DNA of 64,000 nt from Lagopus muta. Taxonomy: Eukaryota > Chordata > Aves > Galliformes > Phasianidae. Below are positions 48,751-62,413 of the stretch, in pieces. The notes below the pieces were generated by a model. The model did no database searches. It saw nothing but the letters and a program-made list of their open reading frames with translations, and was not told where the DNA came from. How positions within the stretch are numbered: position 1 is the first letter of the stretch; each line of letters begins with the position of its first letter. The stretch is taken from assembly GCF_023343835.1 (NCBI RefSeq), contig NC_064436.1, forward strand, positions 48,955,883 to 49,019,882, read 5' to 3'. A program made the position numbers and the translations under genes.

Positions 48751-51559
48751 TTTGGTTTTGTTTTGATTAAGGCATACAATCGCAGTAGGGAAGAGCCCTC
48801 TGTTTTTAATGTATCCTTCAAATTGGTTTAGTATATGAAAGTACATCTAATAAATCTCTGATGGAAGCCGGATTCCAAACATGGCTTGTATCTGAATGGG
48901 GATGCTGGCTCCTAGCACCTGCCGAAAACAGTTGTGTAAGGTCACCCTGGTGTAATGTAGAGAACAAATTGCATTTGCTTCTGGACAGGACTAACCTGGC
49001 ACCTCAGTAGAGAGGATTTGCCGATGTCTTGGGTCCTTATGGTGGATGGGATTTCATGTTCTCAATTTTAGTGCTTTTCTTCATTCTTCCTTTTTTTTTT
49101 TTCTTTCTTTTTTTTTTTTTTTTTTTCCTCTCCCAAGATTCTTCTGCAGTGAAATGTTGAATAGATATCAGATACCTCTTTTCTTATTGATGTCCCATTT
49201 GGTTTCCCATTGTCCTGCTTCTTGCAGGCATAGCCTTTCATTAGAGCTGATGGGTAGATTTTCTGCTTGGACTATATTGTGCTTTCATATCCTCATTTTG
49301 CAAGTGCCTGCTCTTTGTTTTTTGTGTTTTGTTTGTACAAGTCCACTTGGCACCTGCATCCTGAGGACAGGCCTAGGGCTGTTCTGAAAGAATTGAAATT
49401 GAGCTGAAAGGATTACTGTTTTCATCAGCAGTCCATTCATCTTAGATTCGAGACAAGCAACTCCATTTTATGTTTGAGTATAGGTAGCTGTTTTTAAGAA
49501 TTGATCTTTTTACACACAAACTATTCCTGTCAAATCTTTATTTTGTTCCAGTCTTGTAAGTTTTAAGTGGCCTGGGAAACACTTAGATCTGAACAAGCCA
49601 TCTTTTACTACAAGCAGTTGTCTAAAGAGTTCTTATGATAGGGAGCAAAATCTAATGCAGCCTAGAAGTGACTGTGGAGAGGATCAGCAGGCAGTGGAGC
49701 TGATGAGAGGAAACAGTGGAGGATTTTCAATTGCATCTTCTTTACTGATGACACTTGCATCTTCCAACCACACAGATCTATTGAGTGCTGGTAATTTACT
49801 GTTGTGCAGGGACAAGTAGAAAAGAAGGAAATTGCAAGGTATTTTACATATGCACACAGTATTCTTGTTGGCACTGAACTTCTCTAGCGTCTGTACTGAA
49901 ATAATTACTGGTGAATTATTTATTGATTGATATTATATCCCTCCCTATGGATTGTCTTCATGTTTTGGTGAATTAGTGAGGGTTTTTTTTCTAAGTATGG
50001 AGTGGCTTTCATCATGTTTAAATGTTTAATCTCAATGGAATTGGTATCAGGAAGGAGAGGGAACCTGGTCATCATCTTTCTGTTGGTAAAGAGGTAATGT
50101 CTGGCTTTTTAGTAGTGAAAAAATATGGATAGGGACATGCTTTTCCCAAGCCAATGTCTCAAACCAAAGGGGCTTTTAAAAGGAAATCCTGTGAAGAAGA
50201 TGGGATGTTGATGACCTGGAAGATATTATGCACTGGAAAAGAGAGCAGCCTGAAAATGCAGCGATTTGGACAACAGTACTGGTTCTCTTGTAGGTGAAAG
50301 GAGCAGATATTTGGACTTGTCATGAGCATTAATACTATATAAGGAAAAGTAAGAATTTTCCTATCCGGAAAGCTGAAGGCTGGAGGCTGAATGACTTTAG
50401 TGGTCTGCTTGGTGAAACACAAAGATACAAAGTTCACTTGAGAAATGTAACAAATCTTGATGGTTTCAGCAAATCTTGGCCTTCAGAGAGAACTTTTTTT
50501 TTTCCGTGTTGAAAGTTGATAATGTTTTCTTTAATTCTGAAAGGCAGAAAAAGGCTTAGAGTTTTATTTTTCTTCAGCTTGAAAGAAATTCTTGTGGACT
50601 CCTCCCAGAGAGCAGTGAAGTGCTTTAATCCATGGGGTATTGATCTATATAAGCTTCAAGCCAGGACATTAGTTCTCTGAGAAAACAGATCTTCGCCCAC
50701 TAAACATGCCTTAAATATGTACTTCCTGAGGTGAAAAGGTTGAGATGTCTTTAGCAGGATGTGCACTACTGAGAGAATTAGTAAGGAAATCATACATTCC
50801 CAAAGGCTTAATATTCAATTTTTAAAACAATTTAAGCTTCTAGTGATTTACGTAGGGGATTCTGTTGTGGAGTAACAAAAAGAGGGGGAGAACTCTGCAG
50901 TTTGAGTAGATGGTCTGTCAAATCTCCAGATAGGAGGTGTACCAAAATGTCATAAAAATCCAAATTCTAGAGCTATGTAAGAAGTGAGTCAGTGATCAGA
51001 CAGCATTCAGTGGTAACAGTTTCTCTATGCAGCTCTTGGGTGCTGTTTAAGTTGCACTGTCTTCCCACATGCATGGATGTTGGAGGTTCTGACAGGCTGT
51101 GTTCTGCATGAACACCATCTCACAGATTATCTCTGGTTAAAATTTGCATTTTAAGTATCTGATTGTGGCTATAATTTTTCTGGGTCCTTTCCCAGAGCTA
51201 GACATATTTCTTGTTTCTGGAACCAGAATGGGTTTAGTAGCATCTTTTGGAGTGGTTGCACACCACATTACTCTATATGAGTTTGCCATATTGTCTTTTA
51301 GAAGGCATTTATTAGAACTTCATTAGAACATTCATTCATAGAACTTCATAGTGTCAGTTCTGTTCATGCAAGGGTGTGGAATTCGTGGTTCTGTTTTCTT
51401 TTGTGTGGTAGGGTTTTTTTGTCTGTTTTAAAACCACGGCTGCATATTTGAGCATTGATTTTTATTTTAATTTTTTTTTTTGCTGAGCCATTCCATGTCC
51501 CTTTCTAGAATTTATGGTTTAATTAAAAATCCTGTAAGGTTTTATAACTTATGTAAAAG

Positions 51560-51790
51560 TTAGCATTTCATGTGTATTAATTTACATTTGGTAATACTGA
51601 ATTTCATTGATGTTATATTCCTTGTCCATCTATATCACTTAATTCTCCGAGAACTCCTGACAGTCCTGTCAGATCTTGCTTTACATCAGCATGTCATCTG
51701 CTGATGCTACTACCCTTCATCTCTCCCCTCACAGCCTTGCTTTCAGTTCACTGATCTGTGAAATATTCTGTAGCACAGGGGTATGGGAGA
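51560..51790 (-). mobile_element. Ancient CR1/L3-type LINE relic
   Basis: The plus strand shows AATACTGAATTTCATTGATG, CCATCTATATCACTTAATTC, CTGTCAGATCTTGC and ATGTCATCTGCTGATGC. The order matches the antisense reverse-transcriptase end of old CR1/L3 elements (ATTTCAT...TGTCCA...AGATC...TCATCTGC). It is highly diverged and the ends are approximate. Confidence 0.5.
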
Positions 51791-54367
51791 CTGCTGCTCA
51801 ACTCAGTTACCATGCATATTAAGCCCTTATTTTTCTCACCTTTGCCCATCTCTTGTGTGCCCTTCCCTCTTAACTGATCATCCCTTGGGAAAACACACAC
51901 GGCAGTCCTTGTTTCCATCCTCTCTTGACTGAGCAGGCAGCACAGAATGTGCCTTGTTCGAAATGCTTCAGGAAATACCGAATGTTAAAGCTGCTCTAAA
52001 AAATGGTTGGTGCGTTGTGGCTCACCAGAGTTATTAGATGTGGTGACCAGAAAAGTTTGGGCTCATGTTACAGTTCTTGGTGGCACTCAGAGCAATCCAA
52101 TTCCTTTGGGTTCTTTTGTGAATTCATCTTGTAAAATACATCTGCACTGATAATCATATGAGTAATGCAGTGTTGGAGGCAATGCAACATTGCAGTAGCT
52201 CAAAGAATGAAGGCAGGGTCCTGCCTTGATGACAAGAATTAGGGAAAAAAATATTTTAACTAAAATTAATTGGCTTTTTTTCTTTGGCCAGTGCTTCTCA
52301 ATTGCTCTGGAAGCACTGAAAACTTGCGTGTATTCCAATCTCAAGACTTCCTTTTACTTCCTTACCAAACGTCATGCCGAGAAATACACCAACTCTGATG
52401 ACTCAGGCATGAGAACTCTATTTCCTTCCATTTTTAGTTTACCTCTCATATACGTGTGCATATTCTATTTTTTTTTTAAAGTCACTGTTTGGTGTTAACA
52501 CTGGGCAATAGAGATGAAAGTGTGCAGTCCATTCCATGGTGTGGAGCATTGCCTTTATTTGCTGGTTGCCATCCTCTGGTCCAAAACTGATGGGTAGGGC
52601 TTCGGTAGTTTTAGTTACATGATCAAAAAGTATATGCTTTAAAGTACAGCTTTCTGAGCATTTCTGTGCATTGTAGTTAAACTCTTGAGTGCTGAGGGCA
52701 TATCAATATTAAATTTTAATGATTGACAATGGCATTTTTTAACTCAAAATGTAGAATCACTATCCTGAGGAACCAAGGCTCTGTGGTTTCATTAAATATC
52801 ACAGCAGAATCCATAGAACTTGATGTTAGGATGGCAAAAGTCTGATTTAATAAAAGCACCAGTTTGTGTATAGCTCTGATTTTGGTGTGTATGAACTTTA
52901 ATCTTCAAAGGTTCATAACTATTCTCTGTTCAAATGTTAATAGAAAATTTGGGGTAGCTTCCAACAATAAAATTAAACTGGCTAGCTTTCCTGTGAGACT
53001 TCCTGTGTTTCCTGCTTCTGTTTTGGCTTAAAGTTAATAGTGTTAAAAAAACACCCTTTCTTGTATTGCTTCTTTAGCCAAAATGCAAAAGCAAGAAAGC
53101 ATTGCAGCAGGTTTTAAAAAAAAATAGCACTATTATGAACAAGTAAACAAATGAAAAACAAAAAACCACCTTCAGCACAATCACTTTTTTTTTTAATGAT
53201 ATTGGTCAGAATTTCAGGTTTCTGCCATTGTGTTTAAATAAAAACGCGTTTCTGTGCCTGCATGTTAACATCTCAGCACTTACATGTGCAGAGAAAAGGC
53301 TGAGTTTGTAAGAGAAAGGAGGTATTCAAAAGAAGACGTTCTCTATAAAAAATTTCTTGACTTGAGGAACAGCTGGAAGATTAGCCCAGGTAATGGCATG
53401 TGTGTTACTTCAGGGAAGTTTATCAAGCAGCATGTGAGCACTATGCTGAGATCAAATGGTGATTGAGTGTTAATCAATAATTCTATTCATGTGGGTCCAG
53501 TATTTTCCAGCTTTTAACTTGTTTCTGTATATAGTACTCTGATTGGATCCATTATTTCTGTTGCTGTCCAAGATAGTAGCCACTTTCTTCTTAATTTAAT
53601 TTGTCTTGTCTTTGGACAGTCGATGTCAATTACTTTAGAAGCATTGAAAATGTGATGCGTTGCATCAGATTGATTCTGGCTTTTATCTGTGATCCTCTGC
53701 GTACAGTTGAGTGGTGCTCGCTCAGGGTAATTATTTCTTTCCTTTGCTTGAAAATCTTGCCACCTCACATGTTTAGCATTAGGTGATGAGTTGCAGTGTA
53801 GGTGGTGGTGTGGAGATGTCTGAAAAAGAACAGCACTTCAATTTTTGTTATAATAGCATATGCTGAATGAGAGGAAGTCCTGCAAGCAGACTCACAAAAG
53901 GAAATGTTTCATTTTATGAAGCTGGTACGCTGAAGGAAGAACTAGGATTCTACAGATTTTATTTGCTAAACCAGTACCCAGCACCTACCCAACTAAAACA
54001 CTTCAGGGCAGGATTCCACGTGCTGCTTGAGATCACTTTGTCTTGTTCAGATACGTGTTGCTGGAATTTTCCTGCATTGCTCAGCCCACCCACTCTGTGT
54101 TATTGTGGGAGGATTATCAGCGTTGCACACAACGGTGCGATGGGTGCAGAGGAGGTCGGAGCTGGTTCCATGTAATTGAGTTCAGGCTAGAAGCACTGTG
54201 CTGCAGATTGGGTGGCTCCAAGCAGCCTTAAGCAGTCTGGGCCAGTGCTGCACTGGGGGTGTACGTCTGTGTTCTAAAATCAACATCAGTGTGCTCCTGT
54301 ACATTAGCTGACGTTAGCTCTCCTTTTGCATTTACTGTTTAAAAGAAAAGGCTTTATAGTTTAAAAA

Positions 54368-54393
54368 TAAAAAAGAAAAGAAAGAAAGAAAAA
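54368..54393. repeat. (GAAA)n-type microsatellite
   Basis: An imperfect run of AAAAG and GAAA units. No other feature. Confidence 0.8.
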
Positions 54394-56852
54394 TCACTTG
54401 TTAAGGCTTTCAGTCCTTACTATCTTTACGTTTTGACTCCAGTATGTTATAGCACTTAAATACCTGAAGGTATGTAAGCCCTACTGTTTTATAAATTTTG
54501 AGTTTCAATGGGGTAAACCTGCTGATATAGTCATCAAATTTAGGTTAACATGAGAAGGAAGCTAAGTCTCCTGAACAGAAATACAGACAATTGTATGTAA
54601 AACGTTAGGAAGCAATGTGTTCTCTGTTACAGTTTCAGAGATCTTCAATGAAAGACAGGACTTATGGTTTTTGCAGGCTCTGAGGAATGCATTCCCATAT
54701 AGGTGGGGTACCTTTGAATGCTTCTAACAGCTTAATCAGTGCATAAAAACCACCCCAAAGGCTGCTTTGTTAGTGGAACAACTGTGCTTCTGTGGTATGT
54801 GTTTCTGGCTGAGTCCAGGTAGGGGTTTTCTGGAGGCCTTTTGCATTTTTTGTGGTAACCTGATGAACAAAATATTCAGACAGCACACCCATGCTGTGTT
54901 CCCAGCCCTTCAGTTTTGTCAATGATCAGCAGTCTAGAAGAAAGTATGTTACTTTCTTTTTTCAAGATATGTCTTTGACATGTGTTTTTATGCTCTGCAG
55001 TTTGTAATGTAAAGAAAAATAATGGCAGTGTGCTCTTAAAGCATTACTCAACAGCAGTGTAAACCAGATTATACTGACATTTGTGGTGGTGATGCCTTTT
55101 AGGCAAGCTGCTAGATTTGGGCTGCAGTGTTAGCAGTGTGGGTTGCTGCCTAATTGGACGTCTGTGCTAGAAGCAACTGGATGTGTTTCATGATTCCTGG
55201 AGAAGCAAAGCGTTCAGTTCCCTGGGGTGAATTTCCTCTGATTAGCTGTCAGACTCTTCGCTTTCAAAAGCTGGTTCTTATCTGATAGTACAAAACAGTC
55301 TGACTTGTCAGGTTGGTGCTGAGAAGCAAGGAAGATCCTGTTCCTGCTTGTGCCTTGAAGAAGCTGGGCACACAATTTATGAAATGCTTCTGGGAGGTGC
55401 CTGAATCCAGTTTGTTTCCCTGCAGATCAGGGACAGATGATCTGGACCTGTTGCTGCATTTCAGAATTACTCTAGTCGTAGCAATGGATAGATGTTTGTC
55501 TGGTTAGCTTATTGTGCTTCATGGATGCTCGTGGAAGTCGTTCATAAAAGCAGAATGCTAATGCTTTAAAAATACCTCAGATTTTAGAGGAATCTACATT
55601 TGTTATGCAGATTTATAGCTATAGAACCTTCGCACTGCCTACAGCTGGCTTGTGTTGTTTGTTTTTAAAGCCAACAGAAGCACAGAGGGACCATTGGTGG
55701 TGTTCAGTTCCATTTTCCTCAGGAGACTTTGTGGGTGGTGATATACAACCTCAAAATCCAAACCCTTTGTGGAGAACAATGGAGCAAAGCACTGGTGTGC
55801 TGTTTCTTATGAATAGCCTTGTTCAGGCACTTTTCTTTCTTTCTTTATTATGAAGGATTTAGCCTAGGTTTTTTGTGGTTTATTAAACCATGCTCTACTC
55901 TTTTCTCTTAAAGTAGCCTGCAGTTTGTTAGCTGGGACAGCTGAATTGTGTGTACGTGCACTCTCCTTTCATTGTAACAGCAAGCTAGAGGTATTTTTCC
56001 ATCTTTTTTTTTTTGTGTGTGTGTGGAACCATAAGAACTGTGAAGGGACTTTCAGTATGTCCATATGGTTTCTATATTCTATATTCTCTAAGTAACAGTG
56101 GCATTAATTAAGTGTTAGGTCAAGTACAGAGCAGTGTATGTATGAAATTGTTGGACTGTATGGCTAAAAAGCAGGAATATTGGCAGAATCTGACCAACAA
56201 AATGAGAACTCTGACAGAAGTATGCTGCTAACTGAAAAGTGCAAAGTGATTTGCTTTAAGGGAATTAGTTCTTATATAGACATTTAAAACAGAAGTTAAG
56301 GAAGAAGGCAGGCTTTTGATGCTCACTACGCACTTTTCAGCTGACTGCATTTCTGTCAGTAATAATTGCTGTGTATTAAAGAGAAAAGTACCAGACTGGA
56401 AGAAGTTCTCAAGATGGGAAGGATAAGAGATTGTTTCAGTAAGTGACAGAAACTGTGGAGACCAGAGGAAAGGCTAAATGCAGGGAGATCATGTTGTGTT
56501 GGTACTGCTGGTGGCCTTTCTGTGGCTGTGATTTTGGGAGATTCAGCTGCTGTGTACTGCAGAGTTAGAAATTTTATACTTGGATGGAACGGTAGCTGAA
56601 CTGAGTTCTGTTGTGGACAGGTACATACAGGGGATGATTTCCCTTATCTGTTAATGGGGAAGGGTGCTAATCCTTTTCTGGAGGATTCTTTTAAGTCTGA
56701 GCATCCACAAAACTGAACCTTCATGTTTGTATTAAAAAACCCAAAGATATGAGGTTCTTGTGTGGCCACCTATTCTGTCCAAATTACTTCTCTACAATGT
56801 TGTCTTTGGGACTATTGCAGCTGAAATTGAATGAGTTGTTGGGCATTTTACT

Positions 56853-56877
56853 GTTTGTTTGTTTGTTTGTTTGTTTT
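56853..56877. repeat. (GTTT)n microsatellite
   Basis: Five to six GTTT units in a row, probably length-polymorphic. Confidence 0.9.
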
Positions 56878-58799
56878 AATGTCTGAATATTTATTTCAAT
56901 TCTTCATGTCTGCTACTGCTGTCTTTTCCTTATCTGCAAACTGGATATAATGGCTGTCCCTCCCTAGACATGTTTGTCTCAACATACGTAAAAATGCTTG
57001 TGTGTTGAAGTTTGCAGCTGCTTGAGAATATTAGCATGCAGCAGTGGGAGTGTACAGGAGGTGCACTTTTAAATTGGCAGTCAGAGGCAGAAGTACTTGG
57101 AGTGGAGGGGATGCCCCAGAATTACTTTGGAGAGAATGTAGCAGAGTGCCCACCTAAATTGTGGTTTGTGATTCTTTCAGGCATGATTTAACATGTCCAA
57201 GGGTAGAGGGGGGAAATATTTGAAAGCTTTGTAGAGTGCTTTTCAAAAGTTAGCGGTAGATCTTTCAGCAAAACACATTCTTGGAAGAACAGAAATTTTG
57301 AAGCAGAGATGTTCTGTGAAGAACATTCCAGAAGACTTGGTTTGGAAATACAGAGGTGACTGCAATATTGTTTGCAAAGCATACCTATGGATGGTGTGTG
57401 TCTCAAGGTGTCCATGATGTCTCCCTGTTTAAAGTCCTAAGTTGTGTTTGGTTGGTGAGTAGGAAGTTGAAATATTTTGTTTTCTTTCTGTGATGTTGAG
57501 ATTAATTGGATTTCTGACGCTAAAGGAGGAATATAAACTACAGGTAGAATATGATAGGCACAGCAAAACTGTAATACAAGCTCTTATTTAAAACAAAAAC
57601 AAAACAACTACTGTGTAATGTTATTCTTTACTAGCCTGAAGTAAGCATTTTAGCAAAACTGAGTGCTCAGTCACAGGCCCTCGAGTCCTGCTGAAACTTT
57701 CCAAGTGTTTTCTCTTTCCCTTATTTTTTTGGACTGCTGCCCAATGGCATTTCATGTTCTTGACATAAAGCAGTGAGGAAAACAGTGTGCCTTTGTGCTC
57801 AGGCGCTGCCATTTTGGGGGTGGGGGTTGGCAGAGGAAGTGGATGGCTGGTGCTTACAGGCCTCTGGAGGAACCAGGCAGAATGGTCCCCATTGATGGGG
57901 CCTTGCTAGTAAATACCTTCCCAGGTCTGTCACTGCTGTTTTGATTGGCTCTGTGAATCGTCTCAATGACTGAAAGCTTCTGGCTCTCGGTACTCAAGGA
58001 TATTTGGTATAGAGTCTGGGTTTCCCAGCCTCCTCCCTGCCATTTCGTAGTGGTAGTGAGTATGTGAAGATTGCTTGCTGTGGGGCTGGAGGCGAAATAC
58101 TGCCTGTCCTGCTGCAACCACTGCTGAATCCAGGCTGATTACGTGCTGATCAAACTTTTGGGGCAGAAGGTTTGTGCCTCATGGTAGATATTTCCACCCA
58201 ACACAGGAGTAGATGACTTTGAGACAGTGCAGTCCTTAGCTATGACTCCTAGGTAGGCACAGCAAGGATGCCTGGGTTGTCTTCTGCTCAGTCTTACTTC
58301 TGGGCATCAGGAACATGGCAACGCAGGGGTCTTGCTACATGATGAGTTTCACATTTTCTTTCCTTTAATTGTAGCTATTTTGGATTGTTTCACTATGAGG
58401 TACTCTTACTGTAGCTGGTACCAAGTACTCTTACTGGACCTGGGTAGTTCTCAAAGTCCTGTGTAGCTTCGCTTGGAAGTTGTGGATGTATTCTAAAACT
58501 TGCATCAGGAAGGGGGAGGGTTTTCCTTCTCCTATATAAAAATAGTCTTAGCTAAGGAGGAAAAAAAATTCCCAGAAGCTTGCCTGAATGTAGTGGGCAA
58601 TAATGGCCTGCTCAGAAGTGCTTGCTGCAGGCTTGCCTGTGAGCTCCCAGAGAGAATGTGTTCTGTCTATCTGTAGCAACTAAATGGGCAAAGTGGGAGA
58701 GAAACAGTCTGCAATTTGGAAAGTTAATCTGTGATATTTGAGGCTAAAGACAAGCTGTTGCCAGCTGCTGGGGCTGGCATCCTCCTGGGAGACAGACAT

Positions 58800-58829
58800 T
58801 GGTGTGTGTGTGTGTGCGCGTGTGTGTTT
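58800..58829. repeat. (TG)n microsatellite with CG interruption
   Basis: A TG dinucleotide run interrupted by GCGCG, about 28 bp. Alternating purine-pyrimidine throughout. Confidence 0.9.
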
Positions 58830-60380
58830 GATTTAGTTTATTAACTCTATAAGATATGAAGGTGCAGGGAAAAAGAATGTTATGAAGTTGAGCAGTATTG
58901 TCATTTACTCTGTAATGTTAATACAAGTGTATAGCTTCATTAAAATTCCCTTCAGCCTTTGCAGGAGAGCTGCAAAACCAAGAGAAAGTTAATTTTCCTT
59001 CACTGTTTAGTCTCTTAAAACTTCTGAATTAATATGTGTGATTTTCGTACATAAAACTCACTTCTGTGCATGATTTTTAAGGAAATAGACATCGTTTTCC
59101 ATTTTTTTCTCTGCTTTGGAATATTGTAGAGCAGAGGTATTACATGTTTTTGCAGATAAGATTCATCTTCCTCATCCCTTTTAGTGGCTCTTTTGCTGAT
59201 TAATACCAGTGTGGTGTAGGTGTGGTGGCTGGAGCTGTTTGTATCGGGTCTAGAGTGTTTGCAGAAGGCAAAAGCTGCAGGGGAGCTGTTCTAATAAAAG
59301 GTATTTGCTTTGCTCTAGTACTTGGGCAGAGTCTCTTTTAGCAAGATAACTGACTTTTAGCAAGATAACATGACTATGTTGTTGTGTTGGAGAACTCCAT
59401 CTGAAGTTACTCAGTAGAGGTTCAGCTCTATTCAAGTCAGTGATTTGTTTGCTTTGCTTTTCTTCATACTTAAAATAGTTGTAGTGATTCTGCTGTTTTG
59501 GACCATGGGGAATGAAAACGTTCAAATTATAAACTGCAGTCCTTTTACTTACCAGTTACCACAGAAATCTAAATAAAGAATGCTTTTCAAATAGTGTAAA
59601 TGCAGCACATTTACAGCTCTCATCTTCTTAAAATGTGATACCATTGTTCAGGTCTCTTTAATAATTGATCAGTTAATATCTACTGCACATATTCAGACTA
59701 GAAGTGCAGTGAAAGTGTTGCATTAATACTATTTGCAAAGTATTCTCAATATGTCAAAACTTTTCCACTACTGATTTATACATCAGTTTGTTGCTGAGAT
59801 TGGCAATGATAAATGAGACAGGAAAGGCTGCTTCATGCTCTTTATAGAGCTGCAAAGCACTCAAGATTGTATGGATTCTGTCGCCTGCAGAGCTGTTCTG
59901 TAATTCCAGTGGGAAATAGAAGCCAGTGACATGCAGAACAGTTTAAAGTTACAGCTAGAAACCTGGCAAACATAAGTCTGGAAATGCTCTGCTTCGTCTG
60001 TGTGCTTCTTAGACTCTCCCCAGTCTTGCTTTCTGACATCACTCATTGTATACAGAAGCTGTAATGCAGGGGAACTGGAGTTTTGAGTTACTTTGGCCTC
60101 TGCAAGAGGCATGGCACTACTCAGATTAGTTTTTAGGAGAGGAGAGCTGCTCCAGGTTTTCCCTTCGCCTTTAGAGACCTGCCAGCCCCTCTGCTTCAGA
60201 AGTACTGGAAGGCAATTTTCTGCAAGAGAAAATCCTGCCTGTCTACCTGTGTGTGTGGCAGCATGGCATTTTTGTCACTTTTCATTGTTTTCAAAGTAAA
60301 CATTAATGCATTTTTAAAAGCAGTCACTGATTTCAACAGTTTACATCTGCTTCCAGTCATCTCATATAATGCAAATTACT

Positions 60381-60413
60381 TTCTCTCTCTCTTTTTTTTT
60401 TTTTTTTTTTTTT
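60381..60413. repeat. (CT)n followed by poly-T
   Basis: TCTCTCTCTC runs into 22 T and then CTCCAG. It forms a near-ideal polypyrimidine tract for a plus-strand splice acceptor (see findings) but may be just a simple repeat. Confidence 0.85.
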
Positions 60414-62397
60414 CTCCAGTTGCTGTCTGGCTGGTGGTAGTAACCTTGTAGAAAGGCAGCTAAGCATGTAAGAATTTTAAATGAGTTTCCATCTGGTGTT
60501 GTTTTTGGCTTTGTAACAGGAATAAAAATGTCTCGTATTTTTACAAAGTAGAGGATTTTTTTTTTCCTCCTGATAATTAGAAATTCAGTCTAAAAAGCAA
60601 AATGGAAATTTCCAGATTTCCTGAGGCAGATCGCTGAGCTGTGCCCCTACATCAGCACATTGCTGAGGGAATCCAAAAAGCAATTGCACCGTGTGACATA
60701 TGGGCAAACTGGCTATTCTAATTGGTTAGTCTGAGCTAATATGGCTTTCGAGCATCTCTCTAAGCAGTGTGGAGGTACTCCTAAGCTGTTGTGTTCTTGG
60801 AATCTTCTAAATTAATTTTACTAATCATCTCTAACTAAAATACAGTCCCTAGGTCTGCATTGTGTTCAGTTCTTAGGTTGGATGATTCCATGCAGCACTT
60901 CTTTAGGCACTGACACATCCATTGCTACTTAACTTCCTGGTATAGGTTCGGAGAAAACAAGGGATAATTCTGGACTGGGAGAGAATTGCCACCTTCTTGA
61001 ATTCTTTATCTTCTTGCTGTCTTGCCCTTCTGGCTCTGGCTGTATGAAATGGTTGGAATTTCTTGTCTGAGTGCTGAGACTTTTGCATATGTTGCCAGTT
61101 TTGCTGGCTTTGTCCTGTGTCCAGAAAATCAGGCATCTTTCTAATGAGCAGGATGGTATTGTAATAAGGATGAATGAGAGATGACTAATTTTTTTGTATG
61201 TTTTTATGGTTTTTACTCTGTAAAGGTTTAAGGTTGAGTAGGATTCCAGCAAGTTTCAACATTCATCTTGGCTGTGCTGGGTGTCAATAATTTTTCCATT
61301 GTTTTTCCTTCCAGCTGGCTTGTTCCTCTTTTGATCCTGTTTTATGGCTCCAGATGCTTTAGGACACTTTGGAGGCTGAGGCAAGGTTAATACATGTCTC
61401 TGGTATTTGTCCTGGTTCCTAGGCTGCGCTGTTCCAGCCAGGATGGTCAGCCTCGGTGCTCCATCCACTGTCCCTGGCAGTGGAGACAACCAGGCCAGCT
61501 GGGCCCCAGCAGTTTGATGCAGAGGCAATATAGGCATTGAGGAATTGACATACCTTGGTTGGTTCATGTAGAACTTTGCAAATGGAGCAAGCCCAGAGCC
61601 CAGGGTAGGGTTTTGTATTTGCAACCCCAACGTTGCACAGCAGTACTGGTGGCAGGGTATAGAAAGGCATTTTAGCAGACATTCAGTTTTAAGATGCCCA
61701 CTCTTCTTCCTCAGTTACTGTCCCTGTGTTATAGGGTGCATGTGGCAGCAGTGCCTTTTTGTACTGTGCTCAGCTCAGGTGCCTCATTGGGGAAGGTTGC
61801 TCCATGTGGGTCCGAGTCATGTCCTAGGGACAGCAGAGGAGGAATAGCATAGAATGGATCTCGGCTACAGTGCCTGATGTCCTTCTGAGATCAAAAGCAT
61901 CTGGGGAATGAACCTGCTTCATTTTTGACAGGGTGTATTTGATGATGTTTTGACTTTGCCAGAAGAGAAATAGTTGTTTCAGTTGCAATTTTACCCAAAT
62001 TCTGTGATGAGAAAGAAGCTGAACTCAACTGTCTTTTTTTAACTGATCTACAATTATATTCATTTTATTTCTTGTCCAGCATTTTAAAAAGCCAACTCAG
62101 CATATCTAGCAAGTAACCTATTGGCTGTGTTTTTAAAAGCTTGCAAAAATAGTAGATGGCAGAATTGAGCTAAGCAATTCTTTCCTTATATTTGTGCTAA
62201 TATGATCTTGCATTTCTTTTCCTCTACTAAGTCATCAGAATTGAAGGCCGTTCTTACTAAGGCCTAGCAGGATAAAGGAAGTTGAATTTAGATGCGATGT
62301 TGTTAAATAGTAATAGTCTAGCACTAGTTTGACTGTAACTTGAAATATGCTTAATTATGTTCAGGATTATTTCAGCTGTAAACTGATATTATAGGTT

Positions 62398-62413
62398 TTT
62401 TTTTTTTTTTTTA
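62398..62413. repeat. Poly-T run
   Basis: A T homopolymer of about 16 bp without recognised context. Confidence 0.6.
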
